From assembly GCF_003269275.1 (NCBI RefSeq), contig NZ_QLTS01000005.1, forward strand, positions 1 to 64,000: DNA of 64,000 bases. Direction: 5' to 3'. The notes beneath the pieces were generated by a model that was given only the letters and a program-made list of their open reading frames with translations, made no database searches and was not told the DNA's origin. This document shows, piece after piece, positions 1 to 7,853 of the stretch. The first letter of the stretch is position 1, and the number at the start of each line of letters is the position of its first letter. Made by a program: the position numbers and the translations under genes. The stretch is from Phascolarctobacterium faecium DSM 14760 (GTDB lineage: Bacteria > Bacillota > Negativicutes > Acidaminococcales > Acidaminococcaceae).

Positions 1-73
1 GTTTTTCGCCGCCTGCAGCCAGAATTACTTCGGACTTTTTGAGCATTTTCTCAATTTTTGCTTGAGTAGACAA
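1..73 (-). CDS. mmdA: Methylmalonyl-CoA decarboxylase/acyl-CoA carboxyltransferase alpha subunit, N-terminal end only
   Basis: Only the first 24 codons lie in the window; the gene runs off the left edge. It begins with TTG at 73-71, seven bases after a GGAGGT ribosome site at 81-86. The visible protein is a short helix ending in AAGGEK, which resembles the start of carboxyltransferase alpha subunits, where a lysine-rich helix and a GG(G)EK motif precede the crotonase-like domain. It is the last visible gene of the propionate operon, after the epimerase, where Negativicutes usually carry mmdA of the Na+-pumping methylmalonyl-CoA decarboxylase. The family call rests on a short peptide and on context. 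Confidence 0.6.
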   Translation of the reverse strand, partial: MSTQAKIEKMLKKSEVILAAGGEK

Positions 74-119
74 ATCTTACACCTCCATCATTATTGGGAG
101 AACCTTATTTTATATACAT

Positions 120-157
120 CTACGCGGATGCAGACTCTTTGGTCCGCATCCGTGTAG
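120..157 (-). other. Intergenic hairpin between mce and mmdA
   Basis: A 12-bp inverted repeat (120-131 with 146-157, one mismatch) with a 14-nt loop. No clean T-run follows on the minus strand, so it is a weak terminator at best. It could instead stabilise or help process the operon mRNA between mce and mmdA. Confidence 0.5.
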
Positions 158-176
158 TATGTAACAACTTAAAATA

Positions 177-218
177 AAATCTTCAAAAGATTTTTGTAAT
201 TCCGTATTTTACGGAATT
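177..218 (-). other. Tandem small hairpins at the 3' end of mce
   Basis: Two AT-rich dyads follow each other: 198-206 with 210-218 (9 bp, overlapping the mce stop codon) and AAAATCTT with AAGATTTT at 177-195. The second is followed on the minus strand by ATTTTAAG. They may form a weak terminator or an RNA-stabilising 3' end. Confidence 0.4.
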
Positions 219-633
219 ATTTTTTTGCCGGAGCGCAATACTCAAGCAAAATACCTACGGATTTCGGATGAACGAAAGCGATATCCATTCCGCCAGCACC
301 GCCACGAGGAGCTTTGTCGATCATAGCAGCACCTTTTTCAATAGTGGTATCAATAGCTGCTTGAACATCATCAACGCGAACAGCGATATGTTGGATACCT
401 TGTCCATTTTTAGCGATGTATTTGCCGATAGGGCCATCGCCATTTTCAGTGATATCAACAAGGAGCTCAAGCAAAGTTTCGCCACAGGGAATAAATACGG
501 TTTTTGCACCTTGCTCAGGAACAGCTTCTTCACCAGTGCAGCTCAAGCCAAGAACTTCAGTGTAGAATTTCTTGGAAAGATCCAGGTCTTTGCAAGCAAT
601 ACCTACATGGTCAACACAAATTGTTTTAAACAT
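217..633 (-). CDS. mce: Methylmalonyl-CoA epimerase
   Basis: Interconverts (R)- and (S)-methylmalonyl-CoA, linking the mutase product to decarboxylation to propionyl-CoA. It is a 138-residue protein of the vicinal oxygen chelate (VOC) fold, the usual length for the family. Two VOC repeats are visible, and the expected metal ligands are H9 (in VDHVGIA), H82 (IQHIAVRV) and E131 (LLEYC). A GGAGGAA ribosome site precedes the ATG. It lies between meaB and mmdA in the propionate operon, which matches its role exactly. Confidence 0.95.
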   Translation of the reverse strand: MFKTICVDHVGIACKDLDLSKKFYTEVLGLSCTGEEAVPEQGAKTVFIPCGETLLELLVDITENGDGPIGKYIAKNGQGIQHIAVRVDDVQAAIDTTIEKGAAMIDKAPRGGAGGMDIAFVHPKSVGILLEYCAPAKK

Positions 634-666
634 TTCAAATTCCTCCTAAAAGTAATTTTGGTTGTT

Positions 667-1605
667 TTATCTTAAAACTTTACCAACAATATCAGCGACA
701 ACAGAATACGGCTCAATTTCACGAATTTGAAGTTTTTCAACTAAAATATCAAATTCGGAAGTAGCTACAACATTCTTGTCGATATAACGGTTGACCCTGT
801 CATTAAGCATAGCAGTAACCTCGTTTTTAATACGAGCTTTGCGTATTTTGCTCAATTGATCAGATTCAATCAAATATGCTTTGTGCTCTTCAATAGAGTC
901 AACAACAGCTTCTATACCTTCACCCTTGCTGGCAATGGTCCGATTGATCGGAGGACGCCAGCCAAAATGTTCGGGATTTAATTCCAACATCATTTCAATC
1001 TCAATGTTCAGCTTGTCCGTACCTTCACGGTCAGCTTTATTGATCGTGAAAAGGTCACCGATCTCAAGTATACCTGCTTTAATAGCCTGAATGTCATCGC
1101 CCATACCAGGAATAACAACAACCATTGTAGTATCAGCAGTTTTAACAATATCTACTTCAGATTGACCAACGCCAACAGTTTCAACAATAATAACATCAAA
1201 ACCATATGCATCCATCAATTTAACAGCATCGCCCGCTTTTTGGGATAATCCACCCAAACTCCCGCGAGTAGCCATGGAACGAACAAAAATGCCTTCATCG
1301 GCAGTAAGGTCCAACATTCTAATACGGTCGCCTAAAATTGCACCACCGGAGAAAGGACTTGTAGGATCAATTGCGATAATACCAACTGTTTTACCGCGTT
1401 TACGATATTCTTTAGCAAGCTTGTCGGTCAAAGTACTTTTGCCAGCGCCCGGAGGTCCGGTTATTCCGATGACATAAGCATTACCGGTGTGGGGATAAAT
1501 GGCTGTCATTATTTCAACAGCGTTATCATACTCGTTCTCTACGGCAGTAATAGCTTTCGCTAATGCTAAACGAGAATGGTTTAATACGCCTTCAACAATA
1601 TTCAA
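667..1605 (-). CDS. meaB: MeaB/ArgK-type GTPase, methylmalonyl-CoA mutase chaperone
   Basis: A G-protein chaperone that gates adenosylcobalamin loading of methylmalonyl-CoA mutase and protects the enzyme during turnover. The 312-residue protein has a Walker A (GPPGAGKST, residues 50-58), the family signature ETVGVGQSE (about 142-150) and an NKAD base-specificity motif (189-192). The start is TTG at 1605-1603, placed eight bases after AAGGCGG; I see no better ATG. It follows the B12-binding mutase subunit after an 87-nt gap containing a hairpin. A second, longer MeaB is encoded at 38948-40129, so each mutase system has its own chaperone. Confidence 0.93.
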   Translation of the reverse strand: MNIVEGVLNHSRLALAKAITAVENEYDNAVEIMTAIYPHTGNAYVIGITGPPGAGKSTLTDKLAKEYRKRGKTVGIIAIDPTSPFSGGAILGDRIRMLDLTADEGIFVRSMATRGSLGGLSQKAGDAVKLMDAYGFDVIIVETVGVGQSEVDIVKTADTTMVVVIPGMGDDIQAIKAGILEIGDLFTINKADREGTDKLNIEIEMMLELNPEHFGWRPPINRTIASKGEGIEAVVDSIEEHKAYLIESDQLSKIRKARIKNEVTAMLNDRVNRYIDKNVVATSEFDILVEKLQIREIEPYSVVADIVGKVLR

Positions 1606-1646
1606 TGATCACACCGCCTTGTTGAGGTCCAATAAAAATTGTATTA

Positions 1647-1673
1647 TGCAAGCCGGGACAAGCCCGGCCTGCA
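1647..1673 (-). other. GC-rich intergenic hairpin between the mutase small subunit and meaB
   Basis: A 10-bp stem of two parts (TGCA and GCCGGG arms) with a 5-nt loop, followed on the minus strand by AT-rich sequence with a TTTTT tract about ten bases on. It may act as a partial terminator or mRNA stabiliser that sets the ratio of mutase to chaperone. Confidence 0.5.
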
Positions 1674-1692
1674 AAATTTTTGAGAACCTTAA

Positions 1693-2082
1693 TTATTTTA
1701 CGTTAGCGTTGATGAATTCAACAATGTTGCCAGTCGGAGTGCCAGGAGTGAATACTTCGGCAATGCCAGCAGCTTTCAAACCAGGAATGTCAGCGTCAGG
1801 AATAACGCCGCCGCCGATAACCAGAACATCAGTCAAACCTTTTTCTTTCAGCAGTTCAACTACTTTCGGGAAAAGGGTGTTGTGTGCGCCGGAAAGCAGG
1901 CTCAAAGCAACAACTTTAACGTCGTCTTGCAGAGCAGCTTCAGCGATTTGTTCCGGAGTCAGACGAATACCGGTGTAAATAACTTCAAAACCAGCGTCGC
2001 GCAATGCACGAGCTACAACTTTAGCACCGCGGTCATGGCCGTCCAGACCCGGTTTTGCTACTAAAACTCTAATATTAGACAT
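1693..2082 (-). CDS. mcmB: Methylmalonyl-CoA mutase, cobalamin-binding subunit (split type)
   Basis: This 129-residue protein is the stand-alone B12-binding domain of a two-piece mutase; it carries the lower cobalt ligand. The signature DGHDRG lies at residues 14-19, with H16 as the predicted cobalt ligand. The downstream SLLSGAH and VIGGGVIP motifs are the usual other parts of the B12 Rossmann domain. AGGGAGGT precedes the ATG. It sits 34 bases after the catalytic subunit, and neither part would work alone. The same domain is fused in the second system (mutB, 40133-42319). Confidence 0.93.
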   Translation of the reverse strand: MSNIRVLVAKPGLDGHDRGAKVVARALRDAGFEVIYTGIRLTPEQIAEAALQDDVKVVALSLLSGAHNTLFPKVVELLKEKGLTDVLVIGGGVIPDADIPGLKAAGIAEVFTPGTPTGNIVEFINANVK

Positions 2083-2116
2083 TATTTCTTACCTCCCTAT
2101 TATTGTTGGCTCTAAA

Positions 2117-3763
2117 TTACAGAGCAGTATGAGATTGATATTCGCCGAATACTTTTCTCATTACGCCGCAGATTTCGCCTTCAGTTGCATAAGCACGTAC
2201 AGCGTCAAGAATCAAAGGCATCAGGTTAACGGATTCGTCAGCACAGCCTTTTTCCAGAGCAGCTAAAGTTTCTTCAACTTTAGCATTGTCACGACGAGCT
2301 TTAAGGGCAGCAATCTTATCAGCTTGCAATTTGCCAACGGAACCGTCAACACGCAGCAAGTTTTTCGGCGGTTCTTCTTCTTGTTGGAATTTGTTTACGC
2401 CAACAATAATACGGTCGCCTTTTTCAATGTCCATTTGCCATTTGTAAGCGGAGTCTTGGATTTCTTTTTGGATATAACCTTTAGCGATAGCTTCAGGAGC
2501 GCCGCCAATTTCGTCAATCTTTTTGATATATTCCCAAGCTTCTGCTTCGATTTTGTTAGTCAAAGCTTCAACATAGTAGGAACCACCCAACGGATCAACG
2601 GTGTCAGCCAAGCCGGATTCGTAAGCAACGATTTGTTGAGTACGGAGAGCGATGGTTACAGACTCAGTGGTCGGCAATGCCAAAGCTTCGTCTTTGGAGT
2701 TAGTGTGCAAAGATTGAGTACCACCCATTACAGCAGCAGCAGTTTGCAGAGCAACACGAACGATATTGTTGTTCGGTTGTTGTGCAGTCAGCATGGAACC
2801 TGCAGTTTGAGTATGTACGCGGAGCATTTGAGATTTCGGTTTTTGAGCGCCGAATCTTTCTTTCATAACTTTAGCCCATACACGACGGGAAGCGCGGAAT
2901 TTAGCAACTTCTTCGAGTACGTTGTTATGAGCGTTCCAGAAGAAGGACAGACGACCAGCAAAATCGTCAACGTTCATACCAGCTTTGATAGCTGCTTCAA
3001 CATAAGCGATACCGTCAGCGATGGTGAAAGCGATTTCTTGAGAAGCGGTGGAACCAGCTTCACGGATATGATAACCGGAAATGGAGATGGTATTCCACAG
3101 CGGTACGTTTTTGGAGCAATATTCGAAAATATTGGTAATCAAACGCATGGAGGGTTTCGGCGGGAAAATGTAAGTTCCGCGAGCAGCATACTCTTTCAAA
3201 ATATCATTTTGAATAGTACCGCGCAGTTTGTCAGCGGAAACGCCTTGTTTCTCAGCAACTGCGATGTACATGCAAAGAAGTACGGATGCAGGAGCGTTGA
3301 TGGTCATGGAAGTGGAAACTTGATCCAAAGAAATTTGGTCAAATAAGATTTCCATATCAGCCAAGGAGTCGATAGCTACGCCAACTTTACCAACTTCGCC
3401 TTCAGCCATCGGATCGGTAGAATCATAACCGATTTGGGTCGGAAGGTCGAATGCGCAGGACAAGCCGCTGCCACCGTTAGCCAAGAGGTAACGATAACGT
3501 TTGTTGGATTCTTCCGCAGTGGAGAAACCAGCATACATACGCATGGTCCAGAAACGGCCACGATACATAGTAGGTTGTACACCACGAGTGTAAGGATATT
3601 CACCAGGGAAGCCAAGATCCTTCTCATAGTCGAAGCCTTCGATGTCGAGAGGGGTGTAGAGCCTGTTGGGCTCAAGGTTTGCACGTTCGGGATTTTTAGC
3701 AAGTTTAGCTTCTACGCCAGCCATGTACTTGTCAAATCCAGCTTTCAGAGTTTCATTTGCCAT
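2117..3763 (-). CDS. mcmA: Methylmalonyl-CoA mutase, catalytic subunit (split type)
   Basis: Catalyses the B12-dependent rearrangement of succinyl-CoA to methylmalonyl-CoA, the central step from succinate to propionate. I place the start at 3763 because AAGGAGGA lies seven bases upstream; the open frame extends 32 codons further without a ribosome site. The resulting 548-residue protein has only the TIM-barrel part and lacks the B12 domain, which is the next gene. The residues that separate methylmalonyl- from isobutyryl-CoA mutases are of methylmalonyl type: Y67 (TMYRGRFW) and R195 ([10 protein letters not shown]). [10 protein letters not shown] carries the active-site histidine. Confidence 0.94.
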   Translation of the reverse strand: MANETLKAGFDKYMAGVEAKLAKNPERANLEPNRLYTPLDIEGFDYEKDLGFPGEYPYTRGVQPTMYRGRFWTMRMYAGFSTAEESNKRYRYLLANGGSGLSCAFDLPTQIGYDSTDPMAEGEVGKVGVAIDSLADMEILFDQISLDQVSTSMTINAPASVLLCMYIAVAEKQGVSADKLRGTIQNDILKEYAARGTYIFPPKPSMRLITNIFEYCSKNVPLWNTISISGYHIREAGSTASQEIAFTIADGIAYVEAAIKAGMNVDDFAGRLSFFWNAHNNVLEEVAKFRASRRVWAKVMKERFGAQKPKSQMLRVHTQTAGSMLTAQQPNNNIVRVALQTAAAVMGGTQSLHTNSKDEALALPTTESVTIALRTQQIVAYESGLADTVDPLGGSYYVEALTNKIEAEAWEYIKKIDEIGGAPEAIAKGYIQKEIQDSAYKWQMDIEKGDRIIVGVNKFQQEEEPPKNLLRVDGSVGKLQADKIAALKARRDNAKVEETLAALEKGCADESVNLMPLILDAVRAYATEGEICGVMRKVFGEYQSHTAL

Positions 3764-3907
3764 TCTCAAATCCTCCTTAAGAATATTGTTTTTGCACAAT
3801 CCGGTTTGGACTGACCGAATTATGGTGAGAGTGTCCGTCATAGACGGTGTATATGGCAAAGCCCGAAGGCCTCGTCAACAGAATTTATTTACAGATAAGC
3901 TGTAAAG

Positions 3908-3939
3908 TTTGCCGGCAGAACTAGCTATCTGCCGGCAAA
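3908..3939 (-). terminator. Hairpin between the CoA transferase and mcmA, possible leaky terminator
   Basis: An 11- to 12-bp GC-rich stem (TTTGCCGGCAG with CTGCCGGCAAA) lies 40 bases after the CoA transferase stop codon and is followed by CTTTACAG. The T-tract is poor, so readthrough is expected. A TTGACG element with a weak CATATA 17 bases on (about 3846-3875, minus) might supply extra transcription of mcmA; that promoter is only a suggestion. Confidence 0.5.
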
Positions 3940-3981
3940 ATATTTCAGACAACAATCTCAGTCAATCGTCTTGACTAAGAA

Positions 3982-5502
3982 TTATTTTTCCATGGTGCCG
4001 GTTTTTACGAAACGATCATGGAAGGAGAAAGCTTCATCCATAATATGCGGAGTTTGGCTATTGCCACAAGCTTCGCAAGCTCTCTTGAAGTAATCAAGAA
4101 GCAGCGGTTGATATTTCGGATTAGCAACTTTATCAATGATAACCAAAGCGCGTTCTTTTGGAGACAAACCACGAAGGTCAGCTACGCCGCGTTCGGAAAC
4201 GATAACATCAACGTCATGTTCAGTATGGTCAACATGAGAGCAGAAAGGAACTACAGAGCTGATAGCTCCGCCTTTTGCAAGAGATGTAGTGAAGAATACG
4301 GTCAGATAACCATTACGAGCATAGTCGCCGGAACCGCCGATACCATTCATAATCTTAGTACCGCAAATATGAGTGGAGTTAACATTACCATAGATGTCAA
4401 CCTCAATAGCAGTGTTCATTGCAATGACACCGATACGACGAGCAACTTCCGGGCTGTTTGCAACTTCTTGCGGACGCAGAATGATATATTTTTTATATTT
4501 TTCTACATTGTCATAGAATTTTTTGAGGCAATCAGGGGATGGGCTCAAAGCGGTACCAGAGCAAACGCGGAGTTTGCCAGCATCGATCAAGTCGAACATA
4601 CCGTCTTGAATAACTTCGGTATATACAGTCAAATCTTCAAAATCAGAGTTAACCAAACCGTTGATAACTGCGTTAGCAACAGAACCTACACCAGACTGCA
4701 GCGGCAACAGATTAGCGGGCAAACGACCTGCAGCAACTTCAGATTTAAAGAATTCAACCAAGTTTTTACCCATTTTTTGAGCATCTTCGTCGATTTCGCC
4801 CAACGGACGAACTTTATCAGTAATATCGCAGGGAACTACTGCAACGAGTCTGTCCAAATCGCAAGGAATATAAGGAGTGCCGATTACATCTTCCGGTTTT
4901 TCAACAGGAATAGCTTTACGATTCGGAGGATCCAAAGGCACATAGGAGTCATGCATGCCTTCCAATTCTACTGGTTGAGAAGTATTTACTTCAACAATAA
5001 CTTTTTCAGCACATTGAACATAAGAAGAAGAATTGCCCATGGAAGTTGTAGGAATCAAACCAACCTGACCATTGCCAAGGTCAATGATTTTGCAGGCTTC
5101 GACGATAGCAACGTCTACACATCTGCGGTTTTCCATGAAACCATAGCGAGTCATTTGAGCAACATGGCTCAAATGCAGGTCAGTATATTTTACGGAACCG
5201 TTGTTGATAGCTTTACGCAGATCATTGTTAGTTTGGTAAGGCATACGACGAGCAACGATACCAGCTTGAGTCATTGCGGTATCCATTTCAGGACCTACAG
5301 AAGCACCGGTCCAAACGTTGATTTGGAAAGGAGTTTTTTTGCCTTTTTCTGCCAGAGCAAGAGGCACAGCTTTAGGATAACCAGACGGAGTAAAACCACT
5401 GGTACCTACGTTGTCGCCATCCTTTACAAATTCTGCAGCTGCTTCGGCGCTCATAATTTTGCCGGCTACTGCTTCGCATACGCGATCTTTAATGTCGATC
5501 AT
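3982..5502 (-). CDS. scpC: Propionyl-CoA:succinate CoA transferase (acetyl-CoA hydrolase/transferase family)
   Basis: Transfers CoA between acyl-CoA and carboxylate; in this operon it most likely activates succinate with CoA from propionyl-CoA, closing the propionate cycle. The 506 residues match class I CoA transferases of the Cat1/AarC group (about 500). The conserved YTEVIQDGMF segment places the catalytic glutamate at E296, and the GxGG-type loop is seen as GIGGSGDYARNG. AAGGAGGAAGG precedes the ATG. It is the first gene of the operon, behind a strong promoter and a 400-nt leader. Acetate or butyrate as an alternative acceptor cannot be excluded from sequence. Confidence 0.88.
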   Translation of the reverse strand: MIDIKDRVCEAVAGKIMSAEAAAEFVKDGDNVGTSGFTPSGYPKAVPLALAEKGKKTPFQINVWTGASVGPEMDTAMTQAGIVARRMPYQTNNDLRKAINNGSVKYTDLHLSHVAQMTRYGFMENRRCVDVAIVEACKIIDLGNGQVGLIPTTSMGNSSSYVQCAEKVIVEVNTSQPVELEGMHDSYVPLDPPNRKAIPVEKPEDVIGTPYIPCDLDRLVAVVPCDITDKVRPLGEIDEDAQKMGKNLVEFFKSEVAAGRLPANLLPLQSGVGSVANAVINGLVNSDFEDLTVYTEVIQDGMFDLIDAGKLRVCSGTALSPSPDCLKKFYDNVEKYKKYIILRPQEVANSPEVARRIGVIAMNTAIEVDIYGNVNSTHICGTKIMNGIGGSGDYARNGYLTVFFTTSLAKGGAISSVVPFCSHVDHTEHDVDVIVSERGVADLRGLSPKERALVIIDKVANPKYQPLLLDYFKRACEACGNSQTPHIMDEAFSFHDRFVKTGTMEK

Positions 5503-5904
5503 GTTTACCTTCCTCCTTGTAAATAAAACAAATTGTGGCTAATGCCAGCGAAGTCTATTAACTTCACTAGTAAAAATACACTTAGTCGGCTAAATACCAA
5601 CTATAAAAGCATAAAGTATTATTTGCCGAATAAGATTTTACCCATAAAAAGGAGCACTTAGAAGTTTTGATTTACTAAAACAAAACATAGCCAAGTGCCA
5701 GCTTACTTCTATCCAAAGTGGCTACGCTCTGAATCGCAAACTGTCAGCAGGTAAAGCTTTCAGTTGAACTTCTTCGTTCTTCTGTCTACCAACCGCTAAA
5801 ACATATCCAAGATATTTAGTTCTGCTTAATTTACTTCGACATTCCAACAAAAAATCCTTCAAAAAAAACTTTAATTGTGATTTCTTTTTGAACTTTTTGT
5901 GTCC
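5503..5904 (-). other. Long 5' leader of the propionate operon
   Basis: About 400 nt separate the predicted transcription start (near 5904) from the scpC start codon. No riboswitch class that I know is recognisable, and no cobalamin (B12) box is present. A 76-codon open frame spans 5722-5952 but begins upstream of the -10 box, so as written it cannot be fully transcribed from this promoter. Several short repeats around CACTTAG/CCAAGTG and GAAGT/ACTTC could form local stems. The leader may carry a translational or stability element; I cannot assign one. Confidence 0.4.
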
Positions 5905-5910
5905 AGCTCT

Positions 5911-5945
5911 ATTATAACACATAAAGAAGCAGTAAATTTTAGGCA
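5911..5945 (-). promoter_or_regulatory. Extended -10 promoter for the propionate operon
   Basis: A perfect TATAAT (rc of 5911-5916) is preceded by TGT, giving an extended -10 (TG-n-TATAAT). A clear -35 is missing; AATTTA and TTTACT lie near the expected position. The same ATGTGTTATAATA string occurs in front of the metal P-type ATPase gene (27123-27128). Confidence 0.65.
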
Positions 5946-6054
5946 AAATCACTACTTTTTTTAGTTTTTAAACATTTTTTCTTTAAAACGCTATACTACA
6001 TATGATATCAGTAAAACTGTAACATGGCAAGCATTTTCTTTACAATTTACAAAG

Positions 6055-6090
6055 AAACACCCCTTGAGCAAAACTACTCAAGAGGTGTTT
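6055..6090 (-). terminator. Rho-independent terminator after hydA
   Basis: A 14-bp stem (AAACACC-CTTGAG arms, 6055-6068 with 6077-6090) lies 21 bases downstream of the hydA stop codon, followed on the minus strand by TTTCTTTG. It ends the hydrogenase operon. Confidence 0.8.
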
Positions 6091-6111
6091 TGTGGTATCA
6101 AATTAGTACTT

Positions 6112-7836
6112 TCAACGTGTCTGTTGGTGATAGTGCGTATGCAGTAGACTATGAGCTTTTTCTCCGAGAGGTTTACCTAACCAAGTATCATAAAGCTCTT
6201 TAATTTCCGGATTTTCATGTGATTTTCGTAACTCATTGGCACTATCACAATCAAACAACCCTTCTCTACGGGCTCTTCTAATTTCTGCATTAACGGGAAT
6301 CGGTTGACCGCCGCCGCCAATACAGCCACCAGGGCAAGCCATAACTTCAATAAACTGATAATCTGCCTCACCGGCTCTGATACGCTCTAATATCTTGCGT
6401 GCAGAAGCAAGAGTATGAACAACTGCTATTTTTACAGTATTTCCTGCAATAGTCAGTTCCGCCTCGCGGGTCTGTTCCATCCCCCGCACATCATTGTAAT
6501 CAACAGTCTGCAAATTTTCACCTGTTAAAACATCAGCTACAGTACGCAGAGCAGCTTCCATTACACCTCCTGTAGTACCAAAAATAACAGCAGCACCAGT
6601 ACCTGTACCCAGCGGAGAATCATAGCTGTCTTCAGGCAAATGTTTAAAATCCAGTCCTGCTTCCCGTATCATACGGCCAAGTTCTCTGGTAGTAATAACA
6701 ACATCTACATCACGATATCCGGAAGCATTCATCTCCGGACGTGCTGCTTCCGCCTTCTTAGCAGTACACGGCATCACCGAAACGCTGACTATTTTTGCCG
6801 GATCAATACCAGCTTTTTCAGCATAATAGGTTTTAGCAATAGCGCCAAACATTTGCTGGGGTGATTTCGCAGAAGAAAGATGTGGTAACAAATCAGGATA
6901 TTTAAGCTCTATCATATTTACCCAGCCAGGACTGCAGGAGGTTATCATCGGCAATACACCTCCGTTAGTCAAACGATGGAGGAACTCATGCCCTTCTTCC
7001 ATAATCGTCAAATCAGCCGAAAAATTAGTATCGAATATCTTATCGAACCCTAGATTGCGCAATGCTGCAACCATTTTCCCTGTAACGATAGAACCTGGTT
7101 CCATACCCAATTCTTCACCCAAAGCCACGCGTACTGCCGGAGCTGTTTGAACTATAACAATCTTATCAGGATCATTGATAGCCGACCATACTTTTTCCGT
7201 ATCATCTTTTTCCACTATAGCTCCAGTAGGACAAACACTCGCACATTGTCCACAGTAAGAACATTCTACTTTTCCAAGATCCTGTTCAAAAGCAGTAGAA
7301 ACAATTGTGTCAAAGCCGCGCTCAGCAAAGCTGTAGACGCTCATTCCCTGCACATCACGACAAACACGTATACAACGTCCGCACAAAATACATTTTTCCT
7401 GATCGCGCACTAAGCAGGGGTTACTGGCGTCAATAGTATGTGCTTTACGGGCTCCGCCTTCGAATCTGATCTTGCGCAATCCCAAATCAGCAGCTATATT
7501 CTGCAGTTCACAGTCACCGCTTTTTTGGCACGCAAGGCAGTCCTTGGGATGATTGGCCAACAGCAATTCTACGACCATTCGTCTTGCTGCACGGACTTTA
7601 TCCGTATTCGTTTTCACTACCATACCTTCTGCAACAGGATAAACACAGGAGGCTACAAGCGTACGCGCTCCGGTAGCTTCTACGACACACAATCTGCAGG
7701 CCCCTTCCGGAGCAAGTTCAGAATGATAGCACAACGTAGGAATATGAATGCCGGCAGAACGCGCGGCTTCAAGAATAGTAGCATTTTTAGGGGCCTGTAC
7801 AGTCTGCCCATTGATCGTTAAGGTAATCATTTCCAT
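6112..7836 (-). CDS. hydA: [FeFe] hydrogenase catalytic subunit, NAD(P)-linked multimeric type
   Basis: Reduces protons to H2 (or the reverse) in a complex with HydB and HydC; likely electron-bifurcating, using NADH and ferredoxin. The 574 residues read in order: [2Fe-2S] ligands C36, C47, C50, C64; a His-Cys cluster H96, C100, C103, C109; two [4Fe-4S] motifs C149-C159 and C192-C202; then the H-cluster domain with L1 TSCSPGW (299-305), L2 MPCTAKKAE (355-363) and L3 EVMACPGGC (C501, C505). L1 has serine where many hydrogenases have a second cysteine. GGGAGG lies upstream of the ATG. It is the last gene of the operon. Confidence 0.95.
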   Translation of the reverse strand: MEMITLTINGQTVQAPKNATILEAARSAGIHIPTLCYHSELAPEGACRLCVVEATGARTLVASCVYPVAEGMVVKTNTDKVRAARRMVVELLLANHPKDCLACQKSGDCELQNIAADLGLRKIRFEGGARKAHTIDASNPCLVRDQEKCILCGRCIRVCRDVQGMSVYSFAERGFDTIVSTAFEQDLGKVECSYCGQCASVCPTGAIVEKDDTEKVWSAINDPDKIVIVQTAPAVRVALGEELGMEPGSIVTGKMVAALRNLGFDKIFDTNFSADLTIMEEGHEFLHRLTNGGVLPMITSCSPGWVNMIELKYPDLLPHLSSAKSPQQMFGAIAKTYYAEKAGIDPAKIVSVSVMPCTAKKAEAARPEMNASGYRDVDVVITTRELGRMIREAGLDFKHLPEDSYDSPLGTGTGAAVIFGTTGGVMEAALRTVADVLTGENLQTVDYNDVRGMEQTREAELTIAGNTVKIAVVHTLASARKILERIRAGEADYQFIEVMACPGGCIGGGGQPIPVNAEIRRARREGLFDCDSANELRKSHENPEIKELYDTWLGKPLGEKAHSLLHTHYHQQTR

Positions 7837-7853
7837 ATCTATATAATCCTCCC

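Noticed and set aside
2324-3346. 340-codon plus-strand frame opposite mcmA
   Set aside because: Antisense shadow of the mutase gene, caused by its codon bias; the composition is non-protein-like.
4018-5526. 502-codon open frame on the plus strand opposite the CoA transferase gene
   Set aside because: It is an almost exact antisense shadow of scpC, rich in S, N, F and I without any family motif, and has no ribosome site. The minus-strand protein is a clear enzyme family member.
5722-5952. 76-codon minus-strand frame upstream of scpC
   Set aside because: It begins upstream of the TATAAT box that drives the operon, lacks a ribosome site and shows no recognisable domain; kept only as leader sequence.
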